From the NCBI GenBank assembly GCA_023231475.1, contig JALJEE010002349.1:1-64000 (forward strand): 64,000 nt of DNA, written 5' to 3'. Below the pieces are notes generated by a model. It was not told where the DNA came from, did not search any database, and saw nothing but the letters and a program-made list of their open reading frames with translations. This document shows positions 22,501 through 37,602 of the stretch, one piece after another. Positions within the stretch are counted from its first letter, which is position 1; each line of letters starts with the position of its first letter. This stretch comes from Seison nebaliae (taxonomy: Eukaryota; Rotifera; Pararotatoria; Seisonacea; Seisonidae). Made by a program: the position numbers and the translations under genes.

Positions 22501-25500
22501 CAAAATGATACGAAATGTTCCATCTTCCTCCATCATAACGTTCCAATGAAGGAGATCGATGTGAGTCAATTTCAATTATTATTAAATCATAAATCTTCCC
22601 CAGATCGACAAATTCGTTTACGTGTAATTGATGTAATGAATCATTGTCTTCGATTTGATTTCGTTCCAATCATCACTGGAACATTTCGAGCCAAACTGAT
22701 TAATAATGAAAAGAAAGAAATTAGTTAAATTTTTTCAAATTTTTCTCATATTCAAATTTCTTTATTAGATTTATTATGTGATATTGAATTGAGTGATGCA
22801 TCGAAAATCTCGATCAGAAGTCGACAAATTCTACCAAAACATCAACTCATCGAACGATTTTGTGACGAGCAAGAGAATAATGATTTGAAAGAGAATATTT
22901 ATGGTTTAATTGAGAGTGATTTTTCGGACGATATATTGATTGATTTATATGAATCGATTATTAATAAACTCATTCGAGAAATTTCTCCAATTCAATCGAA
23001 TTCGTTATATTCTTCGATATTTCTTCTGATCGATACGAATGAGTCGGGGGAAGGAAGTGCCGAAATTCGAGTAGAATATATTGGCGGAAATTTGAAATCT
23101 TTATTTCCCAGAAATTTGAAGGAGAACGCGTTACTCACATCGTTAACGTCGACAATGAATGACATCCAACAAGACGTCACATTTCAACCATTTATCGATC
23201 TGTTACAAAATCGGAATATGTTGAAAGAAAATATTCGATCTCGTTTAAGGAAATCGATGAATAAAAATTACTTGATTTCTTTTAGACCATCGAAAATCGG
23301 ATTTTATGAAATTCATGTTCTCTTCAACAAAGAAAAAGTGAAAAGTTTTTTCATTTTTTAAAAATTTTTTTTAATTTGAAACTTTCTCAATTTTAGACTC
23401 ACCATTTATTTGTTTCGTTTCGACGAAGAGGAATGACAAATTGAAGAATTTTGAGATAATGGAAGATGATGGAATGATATTGGAGACGTTGAAAGAAGAA
23501 CCATCATTGACGTTAATAAAAAAGAATTTGAATTTGGAAAATTCTTCAGAGATCGATGAAGATACTTCCACTTCAATAACATCGACATATTCCACTTCCG
23601 AATCGATTGAGAAAAATGATGATGATGATCGATCGAAAAAATTCAATTCCGAATCAACTTCCGATAATGATAGTACGTTAAGTAAATCGTCAGATGATAT
23701 TATTTTACATCGTCATGAAAATGAACTTTCTGTTGATGATGTGGATTGGAAGAATGATGAAGAGGATGATGTTAACGATGATAATGAATCAATGTACTTA
23801 AAAGCATATAATGGAGCTGGAATTATTCTGGTAATTAATGGAATGAATTTGAATTTTCGAGATTGTGGAATTGTTGATCATCCGATTTGTATTTTGATAT
23901 TGTCGAGAATGAATGATGATTCATCATCGATTTATTGTGTGAAGATCTTTGATGGAAATAAAATCGAACAATATCATCGATTATTGAAGAGTGAAGATAA
24001 TTTAACTTATATTATTTATACACCCAAATCGAATGGAATTCATCAAATTTCTTTAACGAAACGAACACGATTATCGAATATGGATGTCGATCCGAATGAT
24101 ATTAAACGAACTTTCATCAATTTATTCGTTCTTGATGAGGTGGCATGGAAATCTTTGTTACTGGCACCGATTCTCATCAAACGAAATGGTGAAAGAGAGA
24201 AGAAGTTGAAAGAGATCTCCTCTTTATTGAAACAATTGACATTATTGAAAAATAAAGAATTGAATTTAGATGAAATGAATGTCAATGTGATTCAACAGGA
24301 ATCCATTTGGTTCCATAATATTTCCACATATGATTATAAATCATCAATTCCAATTCTCTCACCAATCATTTATGGACCGTTACTGGAGAATGGACCAGTT
24401 CTCATCAGAAATATGTCATATCATTTTTCAATTAATTATGACGAATTTAAACAATTCGTCATTGGAACTGATGAGAGATCATCAGATTATCATGAGAAAT
24501 TCTTATTCAAATTATCCGTTTTTTCAAAATCCATCGATCCTAATGAAGTTGGAGCATATTATTTATATGAATATGAAAATTCAAATGATCAATCGATAGA
24601 TATGCCGATTTTTAATGGAAATCATTTAAATTCGAAAATTTCCAAATTGGTCAATCAAACCGAATCATGTTCACATTTCATTTTCATTCCGTTGGTCAAT
24701 GGAATTTATAAATTGAAGTTGAATTTTCTGAAGAGAAAAGGTGGACAGAAATCTCTTCGATATTCTCTATTTTGTATTGAAAAATTAAATTTATATGATG
24801 ATCAATCGAATTCGTTCAATAATTCTGATTGGAAATATTCGAATGGAGAAATCGGTCGAATATTCCTCCCCAATCGATTAGTTGGTAGTGAATTGAATTT
24901 GAGAAATTTGGAAGATAATTTGAATGAAATGGCAATTGAGAGAAAATCGAGAAAATATGAAATGAACAAAGTGAATATGAATGAAATTAATCAGAGTATC
25001 GTTTATCGTCACAAAGGAAAAGGAATGAAGAAAACGAAGGAAAGAAATTCTGATATTTTCGATGCTGTCGAACGAAATAAATTGGTCGCTTCAAGTAATA
25101 ACAATATCGATTTCTGTTCATCATTCAATCGATCTTCTCATAATCGATCAGCATCAGCTGATAATATCAATTTGGAAATTAGCAGGAAAATTTATGATAA
25201 TCGATTCAAAAATGATTTATCACTAATAAAACAATCGTATAATGATATGAAAAATGATGACGACTCATCATCGTCGATTAATACTCTACGGAAGATCGAT
25301 AGTGATATTCTCATTGATAATAATGAACTCGATATGGAATTATTATCGATGATAATTGATGAGAAATTAGAGAAATATTCAATTGACAATTTTAGAGGAT
25401 TATTAACAACCGATATCAAAGTTGATATTATTGGACCGGATAATAAACCATCTTCAATCGTCATTCGCAATTTACATGATTTGGAAATGACTCATGACAA

Positions 25501-28500
25501 GATGGTAAATGAAGGAATCATTATCGAATATTTATGTACGTCCAACGGAATTTATTTATTTAATCTTTTGTATGAAATTTTTTATAAGAAAATTCTCGTG
25601 ACTGATATTCGATTGTTGACACAGGAAGTTTGTTTCACTTGTTTTCCTCTTATCACAACACCAGCATCATCTGGAATCGATTTATATGCACAACAACAAC
25701 AACAACAACCGTTCGCAACGTTATTATCAATCGAATCGAAGAATATTCACGAGAATAATATTCGATATCATTTAATGAGAATACCAATCGATTTCGATTC
25801 GATTGAAGCGATTCATGTTTTCTCACCATCGTTCTACGATACGACGAAAAGAAAAACTATCGATCATTCATTATCAATCATTCCATCGACTACCAATAGT
25901 GCTGGTACAATTCTATTGAGTTTTCCCATAACATCGATCGGATGTTATTCGATTGAAATTCAATTAATTCCAAATTATTCGAATGATGTTTGGAAGAAAT
26001 GTGTCGAGTATCTTTCGGAAAATAATTTGTCGAAATTGGAAAATTTTAAAGAAATTCAAATGAATTCTTTCTTCTTACATGATTCCATTAGTGCTTCTCA
26101 GAAAGAGTTATGGCAAACCGTTCCAATTCCTTTTGCACATTCGTCCTACGAATTTATGAATTCCATCAGACATGTCGATGAGAGTTTAGATGAGAATGAA
26201 GAGACATTACCATATCGAGGAAATTTTTATGATGAATTGGAGAATGAAAGAAGATTGAGATTTTCAAGAGATGTCTTTGATGATATCGAAGATACGTTTA
26301 ATGATATTCATTTGGTTTTCAATGAATTCTTTTATGGCGATAATATTTCCAGTCCAACATCTGACGATAGTTCAGTCATTTATAATGATATCATCGAACA
26401 ATTTCAACAATTAACAAACAATTTCTTCTTTCGCAATTATTCCACTTTCCATTTGAGACATAACATTCTCATACAAAATTCTGATTCCATATCAAATATT
26501 TATTGTGGATTATTCTCGTTGGAGAATACGGAAATAATTAAATTGTCTAATTATTTCGGAATTAATACCGTTGGTCTTGGAACGAAATGCGAAGAAAATT
26601 ATCTTTTAATATTTGGAGAAAAACCGAATTCAATTGAATCAGATTCCGATTTTCTCGAATTGAAATTAGACGAAATTTATGATAAGGAATCTGGAAAATT
26701 CTATTCGGATTCGAACGGTTACAAAGAGAAAAGCTTAATAATTTATGATGAGAATGATGATATTTTATCTCACGAATCATTGAGGGAATTGGCACCAGAT
26801 CAATCGTTCGCTGTGGTTTGTAAAGTGAAGAATTTCGGTTGGTATTTTACGATAATTTTCTTTTTTCAAATCGTCATTTTTTTTAGGAGTTTATACTTTC
26901 GAAATTTATAATGACACTTCCTTAGAAATCAATTCTCCATATACTTTGTTCATTACGAGAATTGTGTCAAATGTTGAAGATGAATCAGTTAATAATTTAA
27001 TTGAAGAAACTAGTTCGACAGTTAATGTACTTAATGTTGCGACGATTGTTGATGAATCGAATGAGATGATGTTAAAAGAGAAGTCTCCAAATGATGAAAA
27101 TGAATTGATGATCTTACCATCAAACCATCTACAGGAAAAGAGAAACATTTCAATGAAATCTTTATCGTCTGCTAATTTGTTATCTAAAGTTGATGAAATT
27201 GAAATGGATTACGATAATTTGAATGGAAAAAATGAGAATAAATTGTGCAATTCTTTGACTTGTATCAGAAAATATAATCCGAGTATTTTGACGGATGTCC
27301 AAACTCAAACGGAGAAGAAAATTGAAGAGAAAGAAGAATTTGTGCTAGATAAATGGAATTCGTTAATAGATTATGTGGAAATAACAAATGTACATGATGT
27401 GCAAGTGGGAGAGATTGCACATTTCATTATCAACATATCCATCAATAATGATGAGGTGGATGTGGAAGAGAAACCATTAGAATTACTACTTGATTTATTT
27501 CGTCATGGATTCTTTGAAGTTTACATTCTGGATAAAGAGATGAATTGTCTTGTTCACCAATTAGAATCGACAAATAAAGCGAATTATTTGGAAAGAGTCA
27601 AAGTGAAATTCCGTCCGATGTTAGTTGGAGAGAATATGATCAATTTGAAACGGAAAAGTTTCAAACAAATGAAGAATATTTATAGTATTCCATTCCATTC
27701 GTATGATATCGATCTAGTACGAATTGCACCACGTTATCCACACAAATTGTATTCAGTTCCTTCGAATTATTTGAATAGTAAATTATCTTATGATCCGGAT
27801 AATGTTTATTTCTTCGTCAATACGTCGTTAGCTGGTAAGGGAGAGTTGAATATGTGGATCGAAGAGAAATGTCAATCCAGAAATGGACGAATTAAACGGA
27901 TTTCTATGAACATTCGACAACTCAACAATGGATCGTGTGAATTATATTTTCCCGTGACAAATGATGGTTAGTTAAATGATTTTATTCAAACTTGATTGTT
28001 CTACATATTTCAAATGAATTCTTTATGAAATTATATGAAATTTAATTTATCATCATTATTATGATCTAATCAATCACTATTGAGTGAAATGAAATAGCTT
28101 TTATTATTATATTGTCAATTGAATTGACCGTCGTCTAATTGAAGTGATTCTATCGAGTTCGAGTATGAACATAATGAACTTCATAAAATTTTATTGTTTC
28201 GGAAGTAAATTAAAATTTCATTGTCTAACCATTCTTTACATTCTCGACATGTTACGATCAGTTATTTAATTAATTTCCATTCTGACTTACTTCGACATCA
28301 GATGGTGATTGGTGAGAAGAGTCACTTAAGAAAGATTTATAAGCAGATTTTCACCAACATTATGAAATCCGATGATACGATGAACGATGTTAGCTCGAAA
28401 ACTTTCTCAATCTTACCATCCCAATCAACTAAATCGATTGAACCGGATAGTTTAGATGTGAGTGATTTGTATAAGACAAACGATTCAACCCCGTCAAAAC

Positions 28501-31500
28501 AAACTTATACATACGTCGTCATTCAACGGAAACAACCCGAAACATCTCATCATCATCGTAATAAGAAGAATGAGAAAATTATTGATAAAACTAATTCAAA
28601 TATGACAAATGTTAATCCTCAAATGTACAACACTAATTTCAATAACAACAACAACAACGAGAATTGGAGGGAGAAAGAAAATGAAGATTTGAGGCGAAAG
28701 GAAATGGTCGATGGAAATAATGTAATGATTTGGCGAAATAATGAAAAGGATGTTGATGTTGTTGTCGTTGATGAAATTGTTGCGAATTTAAGCAATAGGG
28801 AAATGGATGAGGAGAAGAATGTGGAAAATCAAAAATCATTAACAATAACAACATCATCATCATCTACATCAAAACCGACAAGCAAATTTTCGTTGTCATC
28901 GTTAACAACGTCCGCCACGAGTCTTAGTGAGGAAGTAAATCCTATTGATTGTCATAATGAGTACGATAGAATCTTTTCAGAAAAAGATGGTCAGTATCAG
29001 TATATCTTTCTGACAGATTTATCATTCATTTATCTGTTCGCCATTCGACTCGTCAAAACTTCTCATAATCCCATTTAATTTATCTTCTAACTATTTCTGT
29101 GTTGTTCAATGTCCACAACTTTCTTCATCACTTTAACAAGTAGACGAGTGTTAATTTTTCTTCTTTTTTTGTGCATCAATTCTCCGAATGACGTCAGATT
29201 GAAATTTGTTTATTTTTAATGTCATTGAGTTATTTCTTCCCTCTTAACTTTTATTACTTCGATAATCGGCGACTATCAACTTTCATTGGAAGTGCTTTCA
29301 TTCGTTACATCTATATATCATCCCTCACTTCCAATTTCCATCATCATGATTATTAATGATACAATTATTTTTCACTTCTTCTCACCCGTTCAATCCGAAT
29401 ATGAAAGTATTTGACATCTTCAACCGAGACGCGTCGAATAGAAGAAATCTCTAATTAACGCCCAAAGAGGCGAACGGAAAATTTCAAATCGAAATAAAAG
29501 AAAACTTTTCAAACCGTTCTTCCCTTCGTTCTTTTTCACTAATAGAATTAGGATTAGTGAAATTTCAATTTTCATCAGTATTTTCCCCCCATTCTCATAT
29601 TTGTTGTATAAACAATAATGAAATGATAATCTATTCATACCTAAATACGTTCAGGTCATTTGAAAAGAATTTTATTCAATTTCAAAACTTCCCCAATTAT
29701 ATCCGCTAATCATCGATTATTATTAAAACTTTACTCTACTCATATCTCGTCTCACTTCTCCTCTCTCCTCTCTCTGTTAGCACAATATAATGTGAATGTA
29801 ACATTCAACGATCGGCATTTACTTGGATCACCATTCACTTATCATCATCATCATAACAACCGTTCAGACGATAATAGTCTTAATACAGAAATGTATGAAG
29901 AAATTCCTTCAAACCATCCACCAAATAACGAATTAGAATTGGAGGACAATCGTGAACCTTTGTCTCCTTCATTCCGACCAAATCCGCCCACCATGTCGCA
30001 ATTAAACGACAACGAAGATCGATCAATTTGCAATGAGAAATGTTCAAATTTTTCTTCTTTCTCCTTTTCCCTAATCAAATGCTAATCCATAACAGATATC
30101 GGGGACGATTTGAAAGTGTTTGAAGCCGATACCAGAATTAGTAAGTATCATTTTCATTTCTTTTACTTTGACGATTTTCAAATCGATTTGACAGAAACTG
30201 CTATTAAATTTTTTTGCTGATTTTCTATTAAGTGCTTCATTGTCTCTTCGAAATCTCCTTTTAGCTGATATACTTACTGATTCAAACGAAAATATTTATT
30301 TAACAATGCGCATTATATCAGATCGATGTCCAATATCTCGCGTATCATCAGTCAATGAAATTCTTTCTTCGGAAACGAATAAAAGGAATTCTTATTTCGA
30401 TCATTTCTATCGACAATTCTATAAAGAGAACGATTGCTATCATCTAAAATTAACACCCATTCCAAATAATAAGTTGCCTCATAACAATGCTAATATTAAT
30501 AATAATAACAACAATAATTTGTTAACGGATTCGAATGAATCGGTTAAATCTTATAAGATTTCTTCAATTTTAGGTTTGTTCTTAATTTTGCTAAATTTTC
30601 AATTTTATTCAAAATCAAAATTTTTTGATCAAAACAAATTTTTATATTTTTATTTTTAATTAGGCGATTCCGTAATAGACAAAGAGAATCAGATTAATAA
30701 TTTTGATGATAAGAATCATACCAATCATCTTCCAACAACCAATCCTAACAACAACAACAACAACAACAACACAAATGAAAATCAAAATGATCCGATTGTA
30801 AATCGAATGAATTATTCGGAGAATAAACTCGTCCCAACCAATGATGAAGTTCAAGTGAAAGTACCAAAATCTTCATTATCACGTCAATCTGTTCGTAACA
30901 AATCAGAACATCGACCAAATCATCATCATCACCATCATCGACGTCAACGATCGAAGCCGGAGAAGAGAGTGAGAGAGGAAGAAAATGCAGCGAGTTCTGA
31001 TGATCCGTTTGACGAACAGACGTTCCAAAAGAAGAATCATTCAGATGTCGCATCATCAATTCATCCATATAGTAATACATCCAATGTTTATTATCGTAGT
31101 TATAATCCGAACATACATGATAGTATTCGTTTAGTTCCGAATAAAACATCGGAACGATTCGGTATATCTAATTTGATCAGTTCTCAATATTTGCCCGTTG
31201 GTGGACATGTGAAATTGATAAGTTTAAATTAAATTCATTTTATATAATTTCATTTAATTCTTTCTTTCTCCAGTCACTCACACCGTTCCGATTAAAGTTC
31301 AAATATTGAAACAAGTTCAAGCACAATCATCATATGTCAGTTTCCATGCTAGACCGATGAAATTGACGCAAGAAGCAGATAAATTACAGAAAGATGGTAT
31401 TAGTATCGAACAAACGTTTGTTGAATTTACTGCTGAACCGATTATACCACCATCATCATCATCATCATCGTTACATGTAACTTCTGCATCGAAATTACCA

Positions 31501-34500
31501 TCATATATTCTGGAAGTTTTCAATAAACATACGAAATCTCATTTAAGAGGTTTTCCATCCCCATTTTTCACAATCAAAATTCATCTAATTAATTTCCATT
31601 TTATGATATTCTTTTTTTCAGATTCGCCGTTTATGTTTCATTTGTTTGATCCGAAAAACGTTCCACGAATTAGTGGACTACGTCAATTTATCTCGTCTCA
31701 AGATTTCAAGTTCTCCGTTGAGACTTGTCATTTGAAGCAATTATATTTAGATACTCTGTCGAAAAACAATTCAAAGTCGACCGATAAACAAAATGCAGAT
31801 CAAAATATCAATTCTGGTGATTATTCTGTTAAAGTTCCATTAGAAGTATATAATTCATTTCCAACATCTGTTACATCACAACTACCACCTGATTTGACTT
31901 ATGGAGAATTGCATACCATTTGGAAGATTTTAGACTTGCCAGACAAGGCGCCACTACCAAATCGATCAGATCAACAAACGAATACGATTCCATCAAAAGA
32001 CGACGTACAACCTCCTGTCGATCCCAGGAAATATATAACAGCAGCAGTTTATTATGGAGATCGCCGTGTACCTGTTCGAATGTCGCTTCATCAAAAAAGG
32101 AAAAGTGCAATTAAAGTGCAAGTGAAACCGTTCAGCACAGGATTGCATCATATCGAATTTTTGTGTAATCAGCGACCGATATTTAAATCGCCCATCAAAT
32201 TGGAAGTTTATAATCCATATGCTGTGGAAACGAATGAAGTATTGAAGAGTGATGGGAATTATTATACGACTGACGATATTTGTCAATTACGTGTCAATAC
32301 GATAAATGTATCGAAAAATCTCCGTTTACCTGTTCCAGCTTTCGATATATTTCATAGTGAAAAAATTCAAAAATGTCAAAATGTCAAAATTAAATCGATG
32401 AAAGAAAGAAATACGGAAAACGATTTCAAATATTTTCCGACCAAATTCACCGTATCTTTCCTACCAGAATATGGTTCGGGAACATATTTAGTTTATGGTT
32501 ATATCGCCCAATATCCTGTGTCAGAACGACCAATTGAAGTTATTGTGGTTCCGGGAACAGTGGCAGTTGAACAAAATTCGTCAAGTTCATCAATTGCATA
32601 TTTCCATGAATATAATGCGTCGATTATTCATCCGAAATATGACGACGAAGAAAATACCGAACAAATTTTGGGGACGGAAATGGAACAGAATCAGGAACCA
32701 GAGGAAATTGAAGGAATAGTTGAAGCTCCAATTCTCAATAGTCGTCCACCAGATAATGAAATGGAGAGGCAATTAAAAGAGACGGAGAAGAAAAGAACTC
32801 CGTTAATTCGAAGTAAAACTATTCGTCCTGAAGATGATGGTGAATATGAGAAACGTGAAACAGACGATAAATCAACGACTGCCATTTATCATGAAGATTA
32901 TCGATCTAATGATAAACTAGAAAGAGTAGCGCCACGTTCTTCTAAATTAACATTTCGTTCTCAGTCGATGATGGAAGATAAAAATTGTTTAGCAGTTGAT
33001 GATTTACAAACGGATTATGGTGTGAAAGGAACTAAATTTCCGTCGACATATAACGAAGACATTATACCGGAACAATCTCAAGAAAGATCGGCTCATGTTG
33101 TTGTTGATCCAAATAAAGCCGGTGATCATTATGATCGTCATAAGAAAGATGCTCAAAAGTTAAATAGAAGTCTATCGAATGACATAACGAATCCGAATCA
33201 TAACAATAACAATAATTGTTATTTGAAGGAGATTCGTGAAGAACGAAAAAAAATTAAAGTGAAACGTTTACCGAATAATATGGACATAACAACAACCGCA
33301 ACAACAACAACAACAACAACATCATCGTCATTGAATCATAGTATGAAATCATCACGAAAGATACCTCGAATTAAAGTGAGATTACACCGAAAATTGATCG
33401 CTATTAATAAAGAAAGTTTCTTACAAATAGTTTCAAATGATAAATTGACATCAGAAAATATTAGTGCTGGAATACGTTCCATTAATCTATTGAAAGTGTC
33501 TTTCCTCATTAGTGAAGTGCCATTGTCGTGGAGGAATTTCCGAGAGACGTCCAACGAAAATTTGAAGGAAATTGTCAAGAAACAAATTCAGCGACTTTTC
33601 AAATTGAAAAATTTCAAAGTTGAATCTAGACCGAAATTATCGCAAAACAATAATTTCCATCACGTCACCATATATCTGTCGACATCTGATAATAATATGA
33701 GAAAACGATTAAATCGAACTATCACTAAATCGATGAATAGTGTACGCGATTCATTAGCACAACTCATTCTACAATATAAAGAAAATGATTCTTTCTCCAC
33801 TACACCAATTATTCCACATTTCAAAAATAATGCTCTTGTTTTTTATGACGAGAATGATATTATGTTATATGTGATCGTTCCTGGTAGTTTGAATGTGTCA
33901 CAAGAAGGTATTTCATATCGATATTCAATCACATATGATTTTATAACCAATTTTTTTGGGAATTGGTATAAACTCAACTTGTTTTCATATCAAATTCATT
34001 CATTAATCATCAATTTTGAATTGGAATTGTTTTAATCAACTAATTTACCATTGAAAAACTCTCGAAATGATTTCTAATTATTTTCTCTTTTTTCTCTTTG
34101 AAATTTAAATTGTTTTCAGGTCCAACCGGAGAACAACTACCTTCAACCATTACGAAACAAGACGACCATACATTTTATGTTTCATTTACACCGATAACTA
34201 CAGGTTTAATTTCATTTAGAAGAAATATTATTTTTTTTATATCGTTCAGGTGAACATGTTGTGGATGTCTCCTATAACGGGGTTGGAGTGAACGGTTGTC
34301 CTTTCAAAGTCAACGTATTCGATTCATCGATTGTACGTACTCATAATCTTCCCGAACGTGTTCTCACTTATACTGAAAATGAATTCGTTGTCGATACTAA
34401 TCAATTGTCACAAGCTCCGATTGATGTCACTTTATCATCACCGAAGAAGAAACAAATCAAATTGAGATCGACTGATCATGGACAAAATAGTTGAATTTCC

Positions 34501-37040
34501 CTAAAATTTTCCATCATATTTTTCTTTTTTAGAATCGTTGATGAATAGTCGATCCGTTTATAAATTCATCACTGAAGAAGTGGGAGAATATGAATGCAAT
34601 ATTTCTTATGGGAATATTCCCATTCCTAATTCATCATTCACTATTTTATCGGAAGATAATCGATTGCCAACGGCTCAAGGTGAAGGATTACATTTCGGTA
34701 TTATTCACAAACCGGCCAACTTCACAGTTGACACTCATCAGAAAGATAAAGACTCTCGTTTACAAGTTCCTTTATTTTGTTTCAATAAGATTCTTTAATA
34801 TTTGTTTTGAATAGAGACGTGAGTTGAATGTAGTGGCGGAAGGACCACATTCTTTAGCGAAAGTTCATTCAGAATTTGATTTGAAATCTGGTTTATATCA
34901 AGTGTCATATGTGCCAGTAGAAAGTGGTAATTATAAGATTCATGTGAAATATAACGGTTAATATCATTCCGATTAATTATGGATTATTTTAAATTTATTT
35001 GAATCGTTTAAATTCGAAATATTTAGAACCGAAAATTTAGTTTAGTCTCATCGTAAATTCTTTTTCTATCAAATTTTTTCACTGAGAAATTCCTGCTCGA
35101 AATTTCTTTAGCTATTTCCATTTCGTTTCATCACATTCATATATGCTAGAAATGAATTAGGATTTGATTGAATTGTCTAATTATTTTCTTTTCCAATAAT
35201 AGGAAGGGCAATTCAAGGCTCACCGTTTTCTCCAATAATATTTGATCCCGAGAAATGTGTTCTACCAGCGAATCATTCACGTTCATGGCAAGAAGTGACA
35301 ACGAAATTTTCTCAAATGTATGTGAATAAGGAACAAATCTTTTATTTTTATAGTATGGAACGTAGTAACAATACGGCAATTCGTGCTAATGTTGTCAATT
35401 CGAAGAATCAACCTATTTCATTTAATATGACTACTGTTCATCAGCAACGTGCGTCACAACTCCGATTAACACCACCACCTGGTTATCAATTGTATGAAAT
35501 GTCTTTCGTACCGAAACAAACTGGAATGTATACGATGAGAATATTTTGGCGTGAAATGATGTTATCATCTTGTCCGATTATGGGGACAGCTTATCCGGGA
35601 AAAATACCATCAGGTAATCCTGATTTAGTTACGTTGCGAGGAAAGGGCTTAAAAGAGGCTGTGGTGAAACAAACGTCAGAATTTGTGATTGATGGAAGTC
35701 AAGCTGGAGTGATGAAAGAATTACCGAAAATTACTCTTTCTTCACCGTCCGGTGAATTGCCAGTTCAAATTGAAAGTTTGAGAAATGAGAAAAATGTTTA
35801 TATTTGCAAATATATTCCGCCCGTTTCTGGTGCTTATATGTTGTCGATTCAATGGGAAAATAAATTATTGAAAGGATGTCCGTTCGCCATTGCAGTGAGT
35901 GATCCAAATCAGATAAGTATTAATGGATTATCAAAGAATGATCTTGGTGTTCTGACGATGAAATTAGGCCAAGAAATGAGAGCGAGAATTGATACGAGAA
36001 GAGCCGGTCCTGGAGAACTTTCCGTTCGATGTGTCGGTCCTACACAACCAGCTCAATGTGAATTACAAGATCATGGCGATGCTACGTATACTTTACTTGT
36101 CCAACCGAGAGAATCAGGTAAACATGTTCTCCACATCAAATATTCAGGATATCATGTTCCTGGCTCGCCATTTGTATTGAAAGTGTCACAACCACCACAA
36201 GAACCAGATGCAAGCAAAGTTTATGTTCATGGTCCTGGTGTTGAACATGGTGTGTTGAATTCATTCCAATCTCATTTTATTTGTGAAACGAAAGGTGCCG
36301 GTGCCGGTCAGCTGACAGTTCGTGTACGTGGGCCGCGTGGTGCTTTCCGTGTTGAAATGCAAAGAGAAACACATAAAGATAGAACAATCTCTTGTCGATA
36401 TGATCCGGCTGAACCAGGAGATTATTTAATAAATGTGAAATGGAGTGGAGTTCACGTACCAGGATCGCCGTTCCATGTTCATATTTTGGAGAAGATTGAA
36501 GATTTGTCAATTTTCCTTTATGAGAATAATTTACCAATTCCACAACATTATCAACAAATAATTTCGAAATTACCAACACCAAATATTTTAATTCAACAAC
36601 GAAAACTTCATCAGAAACAATTGAGTAATGTGAATTCGTCTTCCGTTCAAAGGATAAATAATTTCGATACACAAAACAAATTAGCACAACATAGTATGGG
36701 TGATATTCTCGCTACGTCCCAACATCAATCCAGACGAATGATTTCCAGAAATCCTTCAATCACTGCTTCTTCCAACAACTTCGAACAGATAACAACAAAT
36801 CAACGGAATAATATGTCAGGTGTCCAACAACGTTTCGCCAGTGTCGATGATCATTATAATTATAATCGACCACGATTATTAAATCATCATCATCAGAAAC
36901 AAACCTCTTTTCTCGGAAGTAATAATGGAAGTAATCTGTCAATTAATGATCAACGTAATTTCCATAATGACCTCCAACATAATCGCACACAATCATCTTA
37001 TGTTCCTAAAATCCGTGATTCTTCTATGCCACAAACGTGA
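13946..37040 (+). CDS. jbug: Giant filamin-repeat protein, jitterbug-like
   Basis: One multi-exon gene, probably more than 5,000 residues. The first exons are 13946-14531, 14607-15041, 17537-17728, 17844-18017, 18092-18187, 18245-18385 and 18433-20019; the last is 35203-37040. Middle junctions are only partly resolved. The head (His/Gln- and Asn-rich, about 340 residues) has no calponin-homology domain. Filamin Ig repeats follow, each ending in the family motif, for example NNIPVIGSPF, YNDIPLRQSPY, NDKHICQSPY and NDVTITGSPF. From about 20.4 to 31 kb the repeats are badly diverged and separated by acidic, Asn- and Ser-rich linkers (single exon 23.4-26.8 kb). The last four repeats are conserved: KYSGYHVPGSPF, GAGAGQLTVRVRGPRGAFR and KWSGVHVPGSPFHVHI resemble the Drosophila jitterbug C-terminus. 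A Gln/Asn/His-rich tail ends the protein. Filamins crosslink or scaffold actin. Without the CH domains this form could not bind actin in the usual way, so it may be a scaffold isoform, or CH exons may lie elsewhere. Confidence 0.78.
15042..17536 (+). other. 2.5-kb intron of the filamin gene
   Basis: It lies between the disordered head exons (donor TTG|GTAACG) and the first filamin repeat (acceptor ATTTAG|TTGATACTCG); the phases agree. It is about 50 times longer than the typical intron here. Inside are an AAG/GAA-rich block near 15,480-15,530, a TTC-rich block near 15,838-15,853 and a TTA microsatellite at about 16,499-16,531. Minus-strand open frames of 118 and 137 codons look fortuitous. 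The size makes it a plausible place for an internal promoter. Confidence 0.6.
16499..16531. repeat. TTA trinucleotide microsatellite
   Basis: About eleven uninterrupted TTA units inside the long filamin intron. Confidence 0.95.
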
Positions 37041-37602
37041 AAATATTATTGGTCAAATATCTTGAGAGCTCAAACTATTAAAATCTAATTCTATTTATTT
37101 CCCTTATCCTCCTGTCTTTAGTATCTAATTCAGTTTTTGATTGTTCCAAAAAATTCGAATTTCTATTCAAAAAAATTGCTTTTAATTAAATTATTTTATT
37201 CGTCAATTAATCAGAAATGTCGATGCTTCGATGGAATATCTTAATTTATTTTCTATTTAAATTTATGGACTTTCTGATTTCTTCCATTTTACATTTCTTC
37301 TTACCATTTTATTCCTGTTCTGATTATTATGCATATTTCTCCACCAAATGGAATTATCAGAAAATGATTCAATTCGTTCTTTTTATTAACAACTCTCCAC
37401 GCATTCTTTCTATTTCCTCTTACCCTTTTTAGTATACTTTTCAATTAAATTTATTTCCTTCAAATATTTTCGAATCGGATCGTATCGTTTCTTCCTATTC
37501 GATCTGAATCCCATTAATATAATTCGACATAATTCGCCTTCAACTCCATTTCCATTTTCTTCCCCAAATAATAAAATTTCTTTAATAAATCTACTTTGTT
37601 AA
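37041..37602. other. Filamin 3' region and spacer
   Basis: AT-rich, T-rich sequence between the filamin stop and the next plus-strand ORF. It presumably holds the filamin 3' UTR. No gene is seen. Confidence 0.5.

Noticed and set aside
28639-28863. Minus-strand frame opposite the filamin gene
   Set aside because: It is the antisense of a low-complexity coding exon (Asn- and Asp-rich).
36277-36687. 136-codon minus-strand frame
   Set aside because: Antisense shadow of the conserved C-terminal filamin repeats.
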